In this document: positions 1 to 12,846 of the stretch, in pieces | Position numbering within the stretch: the first letter of the stretch is position 1 | Layout: each line of letters begins with the position of its first letter | Notes under the pieces: generated by a model | Database searches by the model: none | What the model saw: the letters and a program-made list of their open reading frames with translations, nothing else | Told to the model about the DNA's origin: nothing | Position numbers and translations under genes: made by a program | NCBI GenBank assembly: GCA_026874595.1 | Contig: CM049306.1 | Coordinates: forward strand, 6,464,019 to 6,528,018 | DNA from: Sipunculus nudus | Lineage: Eukaryota; Annelida; Sipuncula; Golfingiida; Sipunculidae | Direction of reading: 5' to 3' | DNA length: 64,000 nt

Positions 1-3000
1 ACAGCGACTAAATGAGAACCAGTAAACAGCGACTAAATGAGAACCAGTACACAGCTACTAAATGAGAACCAGTAAACAGCCACTAAATGAGAACCAGTAA
101 ACAGCCACTTAATAATAACCAGTACACAGCGACTAAATGAGAACCAGTACACAACATCTAAATGAGAACCAGTACATAGTGGCTAAATGATAACCAGTAC
201 ACAGCGACTAAATGAGAACTAGTACACAGCGACTAAATGAGAACCAGTACACAGCGACTAAATGAGAACCAGTACACAGTGACTAAATGAGAACCAGTAT
301 ACAGCCACTAAATAATAACCAGTACACAGCGACTAAATGAGAACCAGTACACAACAACTAAATGAGAACCAGTACATAGCGACTAAATGATAACCAGTAC
401 ACAGCGACTAAATGAGAACCAGTACAAAGCGACTAAATGATAACCAGTACACAGCGACTAAATGAGAACCAGTACACAGCGAATAAATGAGAACCAGTAA
501 ACAGTGACTAAATGAGAACCAGTAAACAGCGACTAAATAATAACCAGTACACAGCGACTAAATGAGAACCAGTACACAGCGATTCAATGATAACCAGTAC
601 ACAGCGACTAAATAAGAACCAGTACACAGCGACTAAATGATAACCAGTAAACAGCGACTAAATGAGAACCAGTAAACAGCGACTAAATGAGAACCAGTAC
701 AAGCGACTAAATGAGAACCAGTACATAGTGACTAAATGATAACCAGTACACAGCGACTTAATGATAACCAGTAAAAACCGACTAAATGAGAACCAGTACA
801 CAGCGACTAAATGAGAACAAGTACACAGCGACTAAATGAGAACAAATACACAGCGACGAAATGAGAACCAGTAAACAGCGACTAAATTAGAACCAGTAAA
901 CAGCGACTAAATGAGAACCAGTACACAGCGACTAAATGAGAACCAGTACACAGCGACTAAATGAGAACCAGTAAACAGTGACTAAATGAGAACCAGTAAA
1001 CAGCGACTAAATGAGAACCAGTAAACAGCGACTAAATGAGAACCAGTACACAGCAACTAAATGAGAACCAGTACACAGCAACTAAATAATAACCAGTAAA
1101 CAGCGACTAAATGAGAACCAGTAAACAGTGACTAAATGAGAACCAGTAAACAGCGACTAAATAATAACCAGTACACAGAAACTAAATGAGAACCAGTTAA
1201 CAGCGACTAAATGAGAACCAGTACACAGCGACTAAATGAGAACCAGTACACAGCGACTAAATGAGAACCAGTACACACTGACTAAATGATAACCAGTACA
1301 CAGTGACCAAATGATAACCAGTACACAGCGACTAAATGATAACCAACAAACGGAAACTAAATGAGAACCAGTACACAGCGACTAAATGATAACCAGTAAA
1401 CAGAAACTAAATGAGAACCAGTACACAGCGACTAAATGATAACCAGTACACAGCGACTAAATGATAACGAGTTCACAGCGACTAAATGAGAACCAGTACA
1501 CAGCGACTTAATGATAACCAGTACACAGTGACTAAATGATAACCAGTACACAGCGACTAAATGATAACCAGTCAACAGAAACTAAATGAGAACCAGTACA
1601 CAGCGACTAAATGAGAACCAGTAAACAGGGACTCAATTAGAACCAGTACACAGTGACTAAATGAGAACCAGTACACAGCAACTAAATGATAGCCAGTAAA
1701 CAGCGACTAAATGAGAACCAGTAAACAGCGACTAAATGAGAACCAGTACAAGCGACTAAATGAGAACCAGTACACAGTGACTAAATGATAACCAGTACAC
1801 AGCGACTTAATGATAACCAGTAAAAAGGGACTAGATGAGAACCAGTACACAGCGACTAAATGAGAACCAGTACACAGCGACTAAATGAGAGCCAATACAC
1901 AGCGACTAAATGAGAACCAGTACACAGCGACTAAATGAGAACCAGTACACAGCGACTAAATTAGAACCAGTAAACAGCGACTAAATGAGAACCAGTAAAC
2001 AGCGACTAAATAAGAACCAGTACACAGCTACTAAATGAGAACCAGTAAACAGCCACTAAATGAGAACCAGTAAACAGCCACTAAATGAGAACCAGTAAAC
2101 AGCCACTTAATAATAACCAGTACACAGCGACTAAATGAGAACCAGTACACAACATCTAAATGAGAACCAGTACATAGCGACTAAATGATAACCAGTACAC
2201 AGCGACTAAATGAGAACTAGTACACAGCGACTAAATGAGAACCAGTACACAGCGACTAAATGAGAACCAGTACACAGTGACTAAATGAGAACCAGTATAC
2301 AGCCACTAAATAATAACCAGTACACAGCGACTAAATGAGAACCAGTACACAACAACTAAATGAGAACCAGTACATAGCGACTAAATGATAACCAGTACAC
2401 AGCGACTAAATGAGAACCAGTACAAAGCGACTAAATGATAACCAGTACACAGCGACTAAATGATAACCAGTACACAGCGACTAAATGATAACCAGTACAC
2501 AGCGACTAAATGAGAACCAGTAAACAGCGACTAAATAATAACCAGTGCTCAGCAACTAAATGAGAACCAGTACACAACAACTAAATGAGAACCAGTACAC
2601 AGCTACTAAATGAGAACCAGTAAACAGCCACTAAATGAGAACCAGTAAACAGCCACTAAATAATAACCAGTACACAGCAACTAAATGAGAACCAGTAAAA
2701 AGCGACTTAATGAGAACCAGTACACAGCGACTAAATTAGAACCAGTAAACAGCGACTAAATGAGAACCAGTAAACAGCGACTAAATGAGAACCAGTACAC
2801 AGCTACTAAATGAGAACCAGTAAACAGCCACTAAATGAGAACCAGTAAACAGCCACTTAATAATAACCAGTACACAGCTACTAAATGAGAACCAGTACAC
2901 AACATCTAAATGAGAACCAGTACATAGCGACTAAATGATAACCAGTACACAGCGAGTAAATGAGAACTAGTACACAGCGACTAAATGAGAACCAGTACAC

Positions 3001-5188
3001 AGCGACTAAATGAGAACCAGTACACAGTGACTAAATGAGAACCAGTATACAGCCACTAAATAATAACCAGTACACAGCGACTAAATGAGAACCAGTACAC
3101 AACAACTAAATGAGAACCAGTACATAGCGACTAAATGATAACCAGTACACAGCGACTAAATGAGAACCAGTACAAAGCGACTAAATGATAACCAGTACAC
3201 AGCGACTAATTGATAACCAGTACACAGCGACTAAATGATAACCAGTACACAGCGACTAAATGAGAACCAGTAAACAGCGACTAAATAATAACCAGTGCTC
3301 AGCAACTAAATGAGAACCAGTACACAACAACTAAATGAGAACCAGTAAACAGCGATTAAATGAGAACCAGTACACAGCCACTAAATGAGAACCAGTACAC
3401 AGCCACTAAATGAGAACCAGTAAACAGCCACTAAATAATAACCAGTACACAGCGACTAAATGAAAACCAGTACACAACAACTAAATGAGAACCAGTACAT
3501 ATATAGCCACTAAATGAGAACCAGTACACAGCAACTAAATGATAACCAGTACACAGCGACTAAATGAGAACCAGTACACAGCGACTAAATGAGAACCAGT
3601 AAACAGTGACTAAATGAGAACCAGTAAACAGCGACTAAATAATAACCAGTACACAGCGACTAAATGAGAACCAGTACACAGCGACTAAATGAGAACCAGT
3701 ACACAGCGACTAAATGAGAACCAGTAAACAGCGACTAAATGATAACCAGTACACAGTGACTAAATGATAACCAGTACACAGTGACTAAATGATAACCAGT
3801 ACACAGCGACTAAATGATAACCAGTAAAAAGGGACTAAATGAGAACCAGTACACAGCGACTAAATGAGAACCAGTACACAGCGACTAAATGATAACCAGT
3901 ACACAGCGACTAAATGATAACCAGTACACAGCGACTAAATGAGAACCAGTAAACAGCGACTTAATGTAACCAACACACAGCGACTAAATGAGAACCAGTA
4001 CACAGCGACTAAATCAGAACCAGTACACAGCGACTAAATCAGACCCAATACACAGCGTCTAAATGATAACCAGTTAACAGCGACTTAATGAGAACCAGTA
4101 AACAGCGACTAAATAAGAGCCAGTTCACAACGACTAAATCAGAACCAGTTAACAGCGACTAAATGAGAACCAGTACACAGCGACTAAATGAGAACCAGTA
4201 CACAGCGACTAAATGAGAACCAGTAAACAGCGACTAAATAATAACCAGTACACAGCGACTAAATGAGAACCAGTAAACAGCGACTAAATAATAACCAGTA
4301 CACAGCGACTAAATGAGAACCAGTACACAGCGACTAAATGAGAACCAGTACAAAGCGACTAATTGAGAACCAGTACACAGCGACTAAATGAGAACCAGTA
4401 AACAGTGACTAAATGAGAACCAGTAAACAGCGACTAAATAATAACCAGTACACAGCGACTAAATGAGAACCAGTACACAGCGACTAAATGAGAACCAGTA
4501 CACAGCGACTAAATGAGAACCAGTACACAGCGACTAAATGAGAACCAGTAAACAGCGACTAAATGATAAACAGTACACAGTGACTAAATGAGAACCAGTA
4601 CACAGCGACTAAATGATAACCAGTAAAAAGCGACTAAATGAGAACCAGTACACAGCGACTAAATGAGAACCAGTACACAGCGACTAAATGATAACCAGTA
4701 CACAGCGACTAAATGATAACCAGTACACAGCGACTAAATGAGAACCAGTAAACAGCGACTAAATGTAACCAACACACAGCGACTAAATGAGAACCAGTAC
4801 ACAGCAACTAAATCAGAACCAGTACACAGCGACTAAATCAGAACCAGTACACAGCGTCTAAATGATAACCAGTTAACAGCGACTTAATGAGAACCAGTAA
4901 ACAGCGACTAAATAAGAACCAGTTCACAACGACTAAATCAGAACCAGTACACAGCGAATAAATGATAACCAGTTAACAGCGACTAAATGAGAACCAGTAA
5001 ACAGCGACTAAATGAGAACCAGTAAAGAGTGACTAAATAAGAACCAGTACACAGCGACTAAATGAGAACCAGTAAACAGTGAATAAATGAGAACCAGTAC
5101 ACAGCGACTAAATGAGAACCAGTAAACAGCGACTAAATAAGAACTTGTACACAGCGACTAAATGAGAACCAGTACACAGGACTAAAGC
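1..5188. repeat. 25-bp minisatellite array, about 200 copies
   Basis: The stretch is a head-to-tail array of a 25-bp unit close to ACAGCGACTAAATGAG followed by AACCAGTAC. The array starts at or before base 1 and decays near 5180. Units differ at a few fixed sites: GAGAAC or GATAAC, AGCGAC or AGTGAC or AGCCAC, and GTACAC or GTAAAC. A few units are 2 bp short or 3-4 bp long. Variant units recur in the same order in blocks beginning near 50, 2034 and 2801, which shows higher-order amplification. Twenty-five is not a multiple of three and stops occur in all frames, so the array is non-coding. Confidence 0.97.
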
Positions 5189-5329
5189 AGATCAGTCATT
5201 AAATTGTGATAATGGATTGTGTTCAGCTGGGTAGTGGCCTGTGAGTAACTGTGAGAATTTTTTTCTCGGAGGATTCGCGGAGAAATTATGTTACATTTCT
5301 GATCTTATTTAGAAGTGCGCTTACACACA

Positions 5330-5331
5330 CA

Positions 5332-5367
<36 letters not shown>

Positions 5368-5440
5368 CACACACATATATATACACTATATATATATATT
5401 ATATTATATTAGTTATATATATAAATATATATATATTGTT
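5330..5440. repeat. (TA)n-rich microsatellite
   Basis: Imperfect TA runs interrupted by CACACA and TTATATTA follow the minisatellite. Confidence 0.9.
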
Positions 5441-6229
5441 GTTTATGTCCTCTCCGTGAATTTGATTTATCGTTGATTTCAAGATAATTTGCAAAAAAGA
5501 AATTAATAGTTCGTGCATTGTAAATGCTCAGGGGTCAAGACAAGGGATTTCTGTATTTATTACCCACCTTTAAATCCATCCGCATCAAGAAATCTGCATT
5601 CTACGGAATGCAAGCCTCCGCCGTGTGTTTGCACGCATTTTTTTTTCACTGATTCGGTCCATATTCCCAGGTTCATTCGTGCATAATTGACTCTTCATTT
5701 GTCAGTAATCCTCGATGACGTTCCTGGATCCGGGTCATGTGCTGGATCAACACCAAAATCTAATCGAATCTGCCTTGGCCCATTCCGAAATGCCCTGAAA
5801 ATATCATGAGATTCTGTTCATGAATGAGTACGTGAGTAATTTTGTGAAAACATACACGTACGAACACGCACACGAACGGAGATGTACGCATACCCTAGCT
5901 CCTTGCGGAGGCAACTATGTTACACGGAAAACAGACAAACCATCCCACAGACAAAATGAGATTAAAAGACAGGGAATTATAAACGTCTTTTTTGCAGAAA
6001 AGAAATGTGGCATTTAAATGTATTTGAATAGAACTCGTCTCAAACGCCAGCATTCTCTCTTATACCTTACTCTTGACCTGTTACTTGTAGATAAAGTGAC
6101 ACTGGCTGCATCTATAATCGTCTGCCCGTCTGCATCATAGAACTTAACGAACTTTAAAGCCTAGGTCTAGCTCACTTACCACGTTATGTCTACAGCTCAT
6201 CACGTTCTTGAAGATCGTGGGAGGACTTG
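5441..6229. other. No gene recognised
   Basis: The stretch is AT-rich and of mixed composition. The longest open frame (65 aa at 5820) has no recognisable motif. I see no RNA gene here. An upstream exon of the rolling-stone-like gene could lie here or beyond the window, but none is identifiable. Confidence 0.6.
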
Positions 6230-6800
6230 GTAGACGTGGCCTTTACCATGGGACACCGTAGGGGGATGTGAATGAACGTGAATGGTCGTGCGGGGTCCAC
6301 GTTCTCTTTGAAATGTGCAAAACGAAAGAGACAAAACTGCATGGTCCCTGACACAGAAATGTGCACCCCATGGCACCTTGGACAGAACTGATTTGGCGTG
6401 TCAAATCCTAGGAGCTGGGCCACGGTATTTCCTCTTGTCACCCCAGAACGTGGTCCATTGCCGTAGGATACCGTAGGGAAACATGGTTCCCGTGACGCTC
6501 CCGTGAAACTTTCGCAGGAGAACGTAGATAACAGTATAGCAGTACCGTAGCGAGAACGTGGCGAGCACTAGGAAGAACAGGGCCTACCCACGTTCTTCTA
6601 CGGCAAGCCACGTTTCACTGTAGGAGAACATGTTTATAACCGTAGCAGCCCCGTGGATGAACGTGAAATACTGTGAAGAACGTGCCATGAACGTCACGAG
6701 AACGCGGGCTTCAATTTCATCACGTTTATTCCCGAGACCGCCACGTTCAGGCTTGCCATAGCTAAACCGTGAGACACCGTAGAAGGACGTGGCAAGTGAG
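6230..6800. repeat. Cluster of ACGTG/CACGT and CCGTAG motifs
   Basis: About fourteen ACGTG or CACGT cores (often GAACGTGG or CCACGTTC) and about nine CCGTAG or CCGTGG motifs are packed into some 570 bp on both strands. This CpG-rich island contrasts with its AT-rich neighbours. It looks like a diverged short-unit repeat, or a cluster of palindromic binding sites, just upstream of the rolling-stone-like exon. No unit length is clean enough to call a tandem array. Confidence 0.45.
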
Positions 6801-6940
6801 ACCTATACTAGGCTTTAGGACCTTTCTTACGAAGGCATGTTATATTATTTACTCTCGAAAACATATATATCGCAATCAACTAAAAAAAACTTGTATTGCA
6901 TGATATTTATAACTTTATATTTTTAATTCTGTATTTTCAG

Positions 6941-7771
6941 TGGGGCTTTCCGCCGATTATGTTCTTGGTATATCGCGTAGTGGCTGCTGTCTATATGGTT
7001 GTATGGTTGATTATAGCCATGGTGTGGCACACAGACCCCCTGGGCCGCCCATCGATCGTCTGGCTGACGTACTGGAGTTTCATAGTCTTATGCTGTCATC
7101 TAGTGTTCGCGGCAGTCATTCAGATTATTCATCTTGGAAATGTCGGGAAACTTTTGGCGTGCGCAGACATTCCATTGGAGACGGTGAAAGAGTCAGGAAA
7201 GTTAGAGAACAAGCTTCCCTGGTATATCAGGTTGGATTGGATCTTGTACACCGTCAGTTTGTGTGCTGCGCCCCTGGTCACTCTGGTTTACTTCACTACT
7301 ATTTTCCCGGTCTACACGCAATTGGCTGTACCCAAGATTGACGATTTCCATATCCATGGGGTAAATAGTATTGTGATGTTCATAGAAGTATCCATCTCAG
7401 CCATACCTACCAGAGTGTACCACTTTGTATACTTTATGGTATACGGTTTGTTATATTTAGTGTTCACCGTAGTTTACTGGGCCCTGGATCATAACAAGAT
7501 TATGTATTCAATGTTTTCTGACTGGAACAACCCAGGCCGATCTGCTGGAATGTCCATTCTTCTTCTGTTGGTGGTTTTACCCGTCATACATCTGCTGACG
7601 TTCCTCATCTACAAACTCCGTGTATTCTTCTGCAAGAATATCTGCTGTCGGGCAAATTCTAAAACAGACCACGCCATGACAAGCTCAAAACAAGCGCGGG
7701 CCGAAGAATTTTGGAAATCGGAGCGCAGCATTTCCCAAAGTCTGGATGATATGGAACTGAAAAATTACTGA
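6941..7771 (+). CDS. Rolling-stone-like multi-pass membrane protein, 3' terminal exon
   Basis: The open frame runs to a TGA at 7771 and encodes 276 residues. A pyrimidine-rich tract and TTTCAG end at 6940, so the true exon probably starts at 6941 and the upstream in-frame ATG (6896) is probably intronic. The protein begins WGFPPIMFLVYRVV and has about six hydrophobic spans, near residues 5-30, 42-68, 98-124, 138-155, 159-182 and 205-227, then a charged cytoplasmic-looking tail. The pattern, especially NSIVMFIEV and PTRVYHFVY, matches the Drosophila rolling stone (rost) family, implicated in myoblast fusion and widespread in invertebrates. The N-terminal exon(s) with the start codon are not seen. 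The exon is intact, unlike most coding sequence in the window. Family assignment is by recognition of the pattern, not by a search. Confidence 0.75.
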   Translation, partial: WGFPPIMFLVYRVVAAVYMVVWLIIAMVWHTDPLGRPSIVWLTYWSFIVLCCHLVFAAVIQIIHLGNVGKLLACADIPLETVKESGKLENKLPWYIRLDWILYTVSLCAAPLVTLVYFTTIFPVYTQLAVPKIDDFHIHGVNSIVMFIEVSISAIPTRVYHFVYFMVYGLLYLVFTVVYWALDHNKIMYSMFSDWNNPGRSAGMSILLLLVVLPVIHLLTFLIYKLRVFFCKNICCRANSKTDHAMTSSKQARAEEFWKSERSISQSLDDMELKNY

Positions 7772-8210
7772 CAACAAAATATACATGTGAATGTAATACA
7801 ACCGATAGCGTAGGTTAATGCAACTCTGTCATTTCTACCACGAAAACTTAGCAAGATGTGTAATCCTTCAGTAAGATTTCTAATGTTAATAATGAACCAG
7901 GATAGATAAAATTATGAGCTTCAAAAATCCTGTATTATCAATTTGTTAATTATACGTGTAAAGTATCTAATATCTATCATGGAGGACCAGTATATTAGAT
8001 CCAAATGTGATAACATTGTAACACAGTCTCAGTTGTAACTCAAAGGGTTTTCGAAGACCATTCTCGTGGGTTATTTCCCCCCCCCCCCTCAGTTCAATGG
8101 AATGCAAAGGGAATATACAGAGGAAAAAGATCATGAAAATTGTCTTTGGACATGACGCTTCCAACCTTCCCCAAAGGTACCATATAATAGTCAAGTCAAG
8201 AGAGGGTCCC
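7772..8210. other. 3' flank of the rolling-stone-like exon, no gene
   Basis: The stretch is AT-rich and contains a C run near 8079-8088. I see no canonical AATAAA directly after the stop. Short overlapping open frames have no recognisable content. Confidence 0.55.
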
Positions 8211-9790
8211 TGTGGTGATATATCAGAATCCCGCCAGGTGACGTGGCGGGCATATGATAAAGGTCAGACTGACGCATTATTTCACTATATATTATTATTG
8301 TAAATGAAGGTGAATTGCATGCATACCTGACTACATTTTGACAGTTCCGGCACCTTGGTCTGAGAGACCAAACTGAATTCTGTTTACAAATATGGAGAAA
8401 GTGGCGCCTCGTGTGACTCGTTTGAGAACTATGAGCCTAGTTCTACCTCAGTCTGAAGATGGCAGCACCTCCTGGAGCAGACTGTTGAAAAGGCACCCTC
8501 TCACAGCATCGTGTCAATTTATTTCTCTGGAGATACATGAACATTATCTTTTCATAAGATGAGTGAGCGATAAATAGTGCATTATCATCATACATTGTAT
8601 ATTTATAAACGGCACCATACGGCGCCTGAGCATATGTTATCACCTATAGTCGTCTTGATCTTACTGGTAACGTTGCTGAAAACTGGCAGACATTTCGTCA
8701 GCATTTCGAGCTGTATCTAGCAGCCACAGGAACCTCTTCAAAAGACGATACACAGAAAACGTCGCTTGAAACGCCCCCTTTACATGTTGTGAGGGACGAG
8801 GCTCTCGATGTGTATAACACATCGATGTGGGACAAAACAGGGGGTGCGCTTAAGCTAGATAACTCTTGAACGCTGCTACGCAAGCACGGCTGTCATCGGC
8901 TGAAAGTTTTGATCAGTATTTGACAAGAGTAAAGAGCCTCAGAGAGAAATGTGAGTTTAGAGATTTAGTCTGTTCCCTTATAGACTAGTGATTGGTATCA
9001 TCGACCTTTACAGCAACAGTCCAAACATTCACGTGAACCATGGTATCCAACAAAAAGACGATGAGCAACGTCCGCACAGCCAAGTAATAAAACTCCGTGA
9101 CAGCACTCACAGAAGCCCAAAGCAAATACACATTACTGCCAGAGAAGTGGTACTTTGCGTGAGTCTGGCAACTCTAGGGCCTATGGAAAGCGATGTGCTT
9201 AGTGTGGCATCAGAGGCCACTTTGTCAAATAATATTATTAGCTTTAAAGTGTCTCCACGAAATCACATATGTAGTCCAAATACGTGTCACAGTGGCACCA
9301 CTTCCGCCCAGACCAGAAGAGATAATCAGTGATGGTCTCTTGAGTCAGGCAGGATCAGAACCTAATGGAACTATCGAACCAGGGACTGCGACAACAAATC
9401 AATACATAATCTCTGCAGATTGTCAAATTCCGGATGAAACTGTTATCAGTAACATACGGCAGTCTTGACGAGAGCGGCATGCTCCAAGCCGTCTTCTAAG
9501 ACAATGTGATGCTAACTAGAAGATGCACCCTTAATAGGAACATTAAGTGTAATTTTTCAAACTCTGCTACATATAAGATTATTGAATTAACTTTATACTC
9601 TGTTTTACTGGTCTAATTTTATACTTTTTACAATAATTTAATATTCTAAACAGGAGAAGGTGTGGTGATATACCAGGCTAACGCCAGGTGGCACGGCGGG
9701 CTTAATATATAAGTGCATTACGGTATGTCTTGTGGAGCTCGATGCATGCGGATGGCACTTGTAACAAAGGAATTAAAGCGTTTAACAAAT
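8211..9790 (+). mobile_element. Decayed Ty3/Gypsy element (Mag-like), LTR-gag-LTR
   Basis: TGTGGTGATATA starts two related segments, at 8211 and 9661. Both continue with CGCCAGGTG, then an interrupted GGCGGGC, as expected of two diverged LTR 5' ends. Between them lies a broken Gag reading. The internal part is only about 1.4 kb, so pol has been lost. The 3' LTR boundary is not sharp; I end the element where similarity fades. Confidence 0.5.
8459..9330 (+). pseudogene. gag: Gypsy gag remnant with zinc-knuckle trace
   Basis: Translations in shifting frames give a Gag-like start (MAAPPGAD at 8459), then NWQTFRQHFELYL at about 8680, ESFDQYL at about 8905 and KCEFRDLV at about 8950. These fit the capsid of Mag/CsRn1-type Gypsy elements. 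Near 9170 a third frame reads AYGKRC, then CGIRGHF, which looks like the remains of a CCHC knuckle. Several stops and frameshifts separate the pieces. No protease or reverse transcriptase follows. It is a dead fossil; the clade name is an inference. Confidence 0.5.
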
Positions 9791-10259
9791 ATCGGTGTTT
9801 ACACAATACTGTCCTCATACACACAGATGGTTTTCCTTTTAACCCCAGAATTTTTTAAAGTTTTTTTAATGTATATTGTGATAATTCACATCAACATACT
9901 ATGTTTGAACTATGATTATATATACATACTATATAAATTAATAAGTTTGAAGTTTTTGTTACATAAAGGAATTGCTTGACTGTAAACTGGTTCCATCATT
10001 TTAAATCAGTCCTGGATTTTGTATCTCCCTCACTTGTTTTAAGTGACTCTTATTTTAAGGAGTACTTTGATGACGCCATGTTCATTTCACGTATTAGAAA
10101 GCATAAAGACATTGAGTCGCATTTTTTTAAATGAATATTTTGATATACATTTATGTTTGCCAGAAACTAACTGAACAAAGACTCTTGTTCAGAATATTTT
10201 CCCCGTGTTATGTTGGTATTTTGCTGTAATTTATGGAAACTACAAAAACTCATGCAAAC
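9791..10259. other. No gene recognised
   Basis: AT-rich sequence with no coding or RNA signature I can support. Confidence 0.5.
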
Positions 10260-10575
10260 CCATCTGAGACACATGAAAAACACAAGAAGAACCATACAAC
10301 GAACTGAAAAGAATCATTTAAAGAACCCTATGAATCCTTGTAAAGAACCAAAATGAACCATTTAAGTACCCTTTAAAGAACCCTAAAAATCCCTATAAAA
10401 ACCCAAAACAACCTTTGATCGTAATGCAAAGGTTCTTAATAGGACCCTTAAAGACCCTTCAAAGAACCCTTCACAGGATTCTTTAAAAGAACCCCTGGAA
10501 AGGGTTCTTTGTTATTGGGACAAGCCAAAGAACCCCCAGAGGTTCCATAAAGAACATTTGGTGTTAAGAGTGTAA
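10260..10575. repeat. AAAGAACC-rich interspersed repeat
   Basis: The octamer AAAGAACC and close forms occur more than ten times, mostly in one orientation, then GGTTCTTT appears near 10500 in the opposite orientation (GGGTTCTTTG against CAAAGAACCC). This looks like a small non-autonomous element built from a short palindromic motif. Confidence 0.5.
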
Positions 10576-10639
10576 AATCTTTGGCAAAGCGCTTTTGAAG
10601 ATTCTCATACTCATCATTTCTTATGTCCCAGGTTTGGTA

Positions 10640-11545
10640 GTCTATAGTGTTTCATCTGTCTGTTGACATTTTGATTCGTGTAAGGCAGGCTCTGGTCTGT
10701 TGTGCTCAGGGATGTTGCCTGTGTCTATTAGGCAAGCATAGTCCGTTGCCATGTGAGACGCGCGAACCGGGCCGGCCCGCCAGTGGGGTCTGTAGTGTAG
10801 AGACACAGCGTTCGTGCAAATCTGGAATTTTCAGGGCTGTTCGCGCTCTAGGGGCGCGTGTCTTTTATTGGTCTTTGGGCGCGTGTGTATTATGCATTGT
10901 TGTGTTTTTTGGATTGTTCGTGAAATAGAAGTTTCTAGGCTTTGGGATGAGAAGCTATAGTTTAGGGGCTGTGTTTAGATCCCAGAGAGGGAGGAGAGAG
11001 AAAAATTCCAGCGGACACAGAAGAGTGTGAGTCAGTTTGTGGTCTTTTCCGATAATTGCAGAATTCATAGATCTTCGATATTTGTATTATTTTTGAGACT
11101 ATTACCAGAACTTAACTTTTGGATCACAACAGATTGATTTCGGGATTGAATTGGACTATTATTCTCTGAGAAGATCTATGTGAACTCTTCATCTGGATTA
11201 TATGTTTTAAAGGACTTGTTGAGATGTGACAGTGGTGGTATCAAGAAAAGCCTACGATCCGGACACTCTGGTATTGTCCACATTATTTATTATACTGTGT
11301 TATTGTATTGATTTCCTGTTATACTGTTGTTATACTGTGTAATTGTGTTGATTTAGTGAATTATAATGTTAGGATTGTTTAAAGAATAAATTATAATTAT
11401 TTGTTAAAAAAACACTGACTTCTTTATTCATTCCCCTAGACATATCACGCTGCCTAGTGTTACAGAATCTGATTTTACTTATCTCCGTAACAAAATTTAT
11501 GCTCGTCACGAATACGTGATCCGTTGTTATTAGGTTCCTTAACAT
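10640..11545 (+). repeat. Probable 5' LTR of Gmr1-like Gypsy element
   Basis: The stretch directly upstream of a primer-binding site ends TTAACA and carries AATAAA at about 11384, as LTRs do. The 5' limit is a guess because no second LTR copy was recognised downstream. A 93-aa open frame at 10647 lies wholly inside and is most likely incidental. Confidence 0.4.
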
Positions 11546-11550
11546 AAAAT

Positions 11551-11568
11551 TGGGGGCTCGTCCGGGAT
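11551..11568 (+). promoter_or_regulatory. Primer-binding site complementary to tRNA-Pro
   Basis: The sequence TGGGGGCTCGTCCGGGAT equals the classic proline-tRNA primer-binding site of many LTR retroelements. It lies a few bases after the presumed LTR end and 110 bp before the gag ATG. Confidence 0.85.
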
Positions 11569-11678
11569 TCTTTATAGTTTTGAAAATTTATTAGGCCTTG
11601 ACCTAGTCACATTGATTACATTACATTGTTTACAAAATTTATTTCAGTTGGTTTTTGTGATTGTTTTAAAATCTTAAC

Positions 11679-12846
11679 ATGGCAGATTTTAAACCTGAAA
11701 CATTTGTTGAAGATCCCGACCCTGATCAACTTGAACAGTTTACAAAAGATCAGTTGTTGTGTTTGGAACATCACTAGGGCTAGGTGTGAAAAATGCTTTG
11801 AGAAAGCCTAATATCATTGCTAAAATCATGCAAGAACTGGTTAGCAAAGGTTTTATTGAAGAGAGTGAAGTGGTAACATAAAAAAATGACAGCCTTGCTA
11901 TGCAGTTAGAATTAAAAAAGTTGGAAATGCAACATGAACTAGCATTAAAATAATTAGAATTAGAAAAACAAAGAGAAGAGAGGGAAGACCATGAACGGTT
12001 AGAAAGAGAAAGACTAGAAAAAGAAAAAGAAATTGAGTTAAAATGACTGGAGTTAGAACCACTAAAATAAAAACATAGTCTACGTGCTGCCCAAACTCAC
12101 TGTTTTGATCTTACTAAACACATAAGACTTATCCCACCTTTTCAAGAAAAAGAGGTTGATAAATATTTTTTACACTTTGAGAAAGTAGCGGAAAATTTAA
12201 AATAGCCTAAGGAAAATTGGACTATGCTATTACAAAGTGTATTGACTGGCAAGGCCAGAGAAATTTATACAGAGCTTTCAGTAGAAGCCGCTGCTGCATG
12301 ACTATGACCAGGTTAAACGGTTAATCCTAAAAGGTTCTGAGTTAGTTCCGGAGGCTTACCGCCAGAAATTCAGAAATTGGGAAAAGCGCAAAGAACAGAC
12401 CTATGTAGAATTTCCTAGGACGAAAGAGCAGTTGTTTGATTGCTGTTGTAGTTTTAAAATTGTAATGAAAGATTATGACAAATTGCGCAAGTTGATTTTG
12501 CTTGAAGAATTTAAGCGCTACATTAACGCAGATGGTAAAACTTTTCTTGATGAGAAAAGTCCTGAAACACTTGACATTGCTGCTCAATAACTGATGATTA
12601 TTCATTAACACATAGAATGTCCTTTACTAGCAAAGCGAACCAGTCATTCACAAACAAGAATGTAAATCAGTATGGTCAAAAGAAGTTTAAAGCGCAGTCA
12701 CCCAGTACTAGTAGTCTTGAGAGTTCAACAAAGTCCATTGCTGTACCTCAGTCCACGTCCACTGTGTCTGAGTCCAACAAAGACTAGTCATTTTCAAAGA
12801 GAATCTGTAATTACTGCAGAAAGGAAGGTCATCTAATATCTGACTG
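11679..12846 (+). pseudogene. gag: gag pseudogene with coiled coil, SCAN-like segment and CCHC knuckle
   Basis: ATG at 11679 opens MADFKPETFVEDPDPD. A highly charged E/K/R coiled-coil stretch follows at 11900-12060, then a capsid-like part (PPFQEKEVDKYF, about 12135). Around 12305-12590 the pattern PEAYRQKFRNWEK, then TYVEF, LLEEFKR and TLDIAAQ matches the SCAN-like capsid C-domain of Gmr1-type Gypsy Gag. This is the proposed ancestor of the vertebrate SCAN domain. ICNYCRKEGHLISDC (12803-12846) is a complete CX2CX4HX4C nucleic-acid-binding knuckle. At least six stops and several frameshifts break the gene. Confidence 0.75.

Noticed and set aside
1-5188. CRISPR-like array
   Set aside because: Units are contiguous 25-bp repeats without unique spacers, and the context is animal DNA.
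6896-6940. ATG at 6896 as the start of the rolling-stone-like protein
   Set aside because: The 15 codons overlap a polypyrimidine tract and TTTCAG, so they are more likely intron than coding.
10647-10928. 93-aa cysteine-rich open frame as a gene
   Set aside because: It lies in the presumed LTR, shows no domain or splice support, and has a composition fitting chance.
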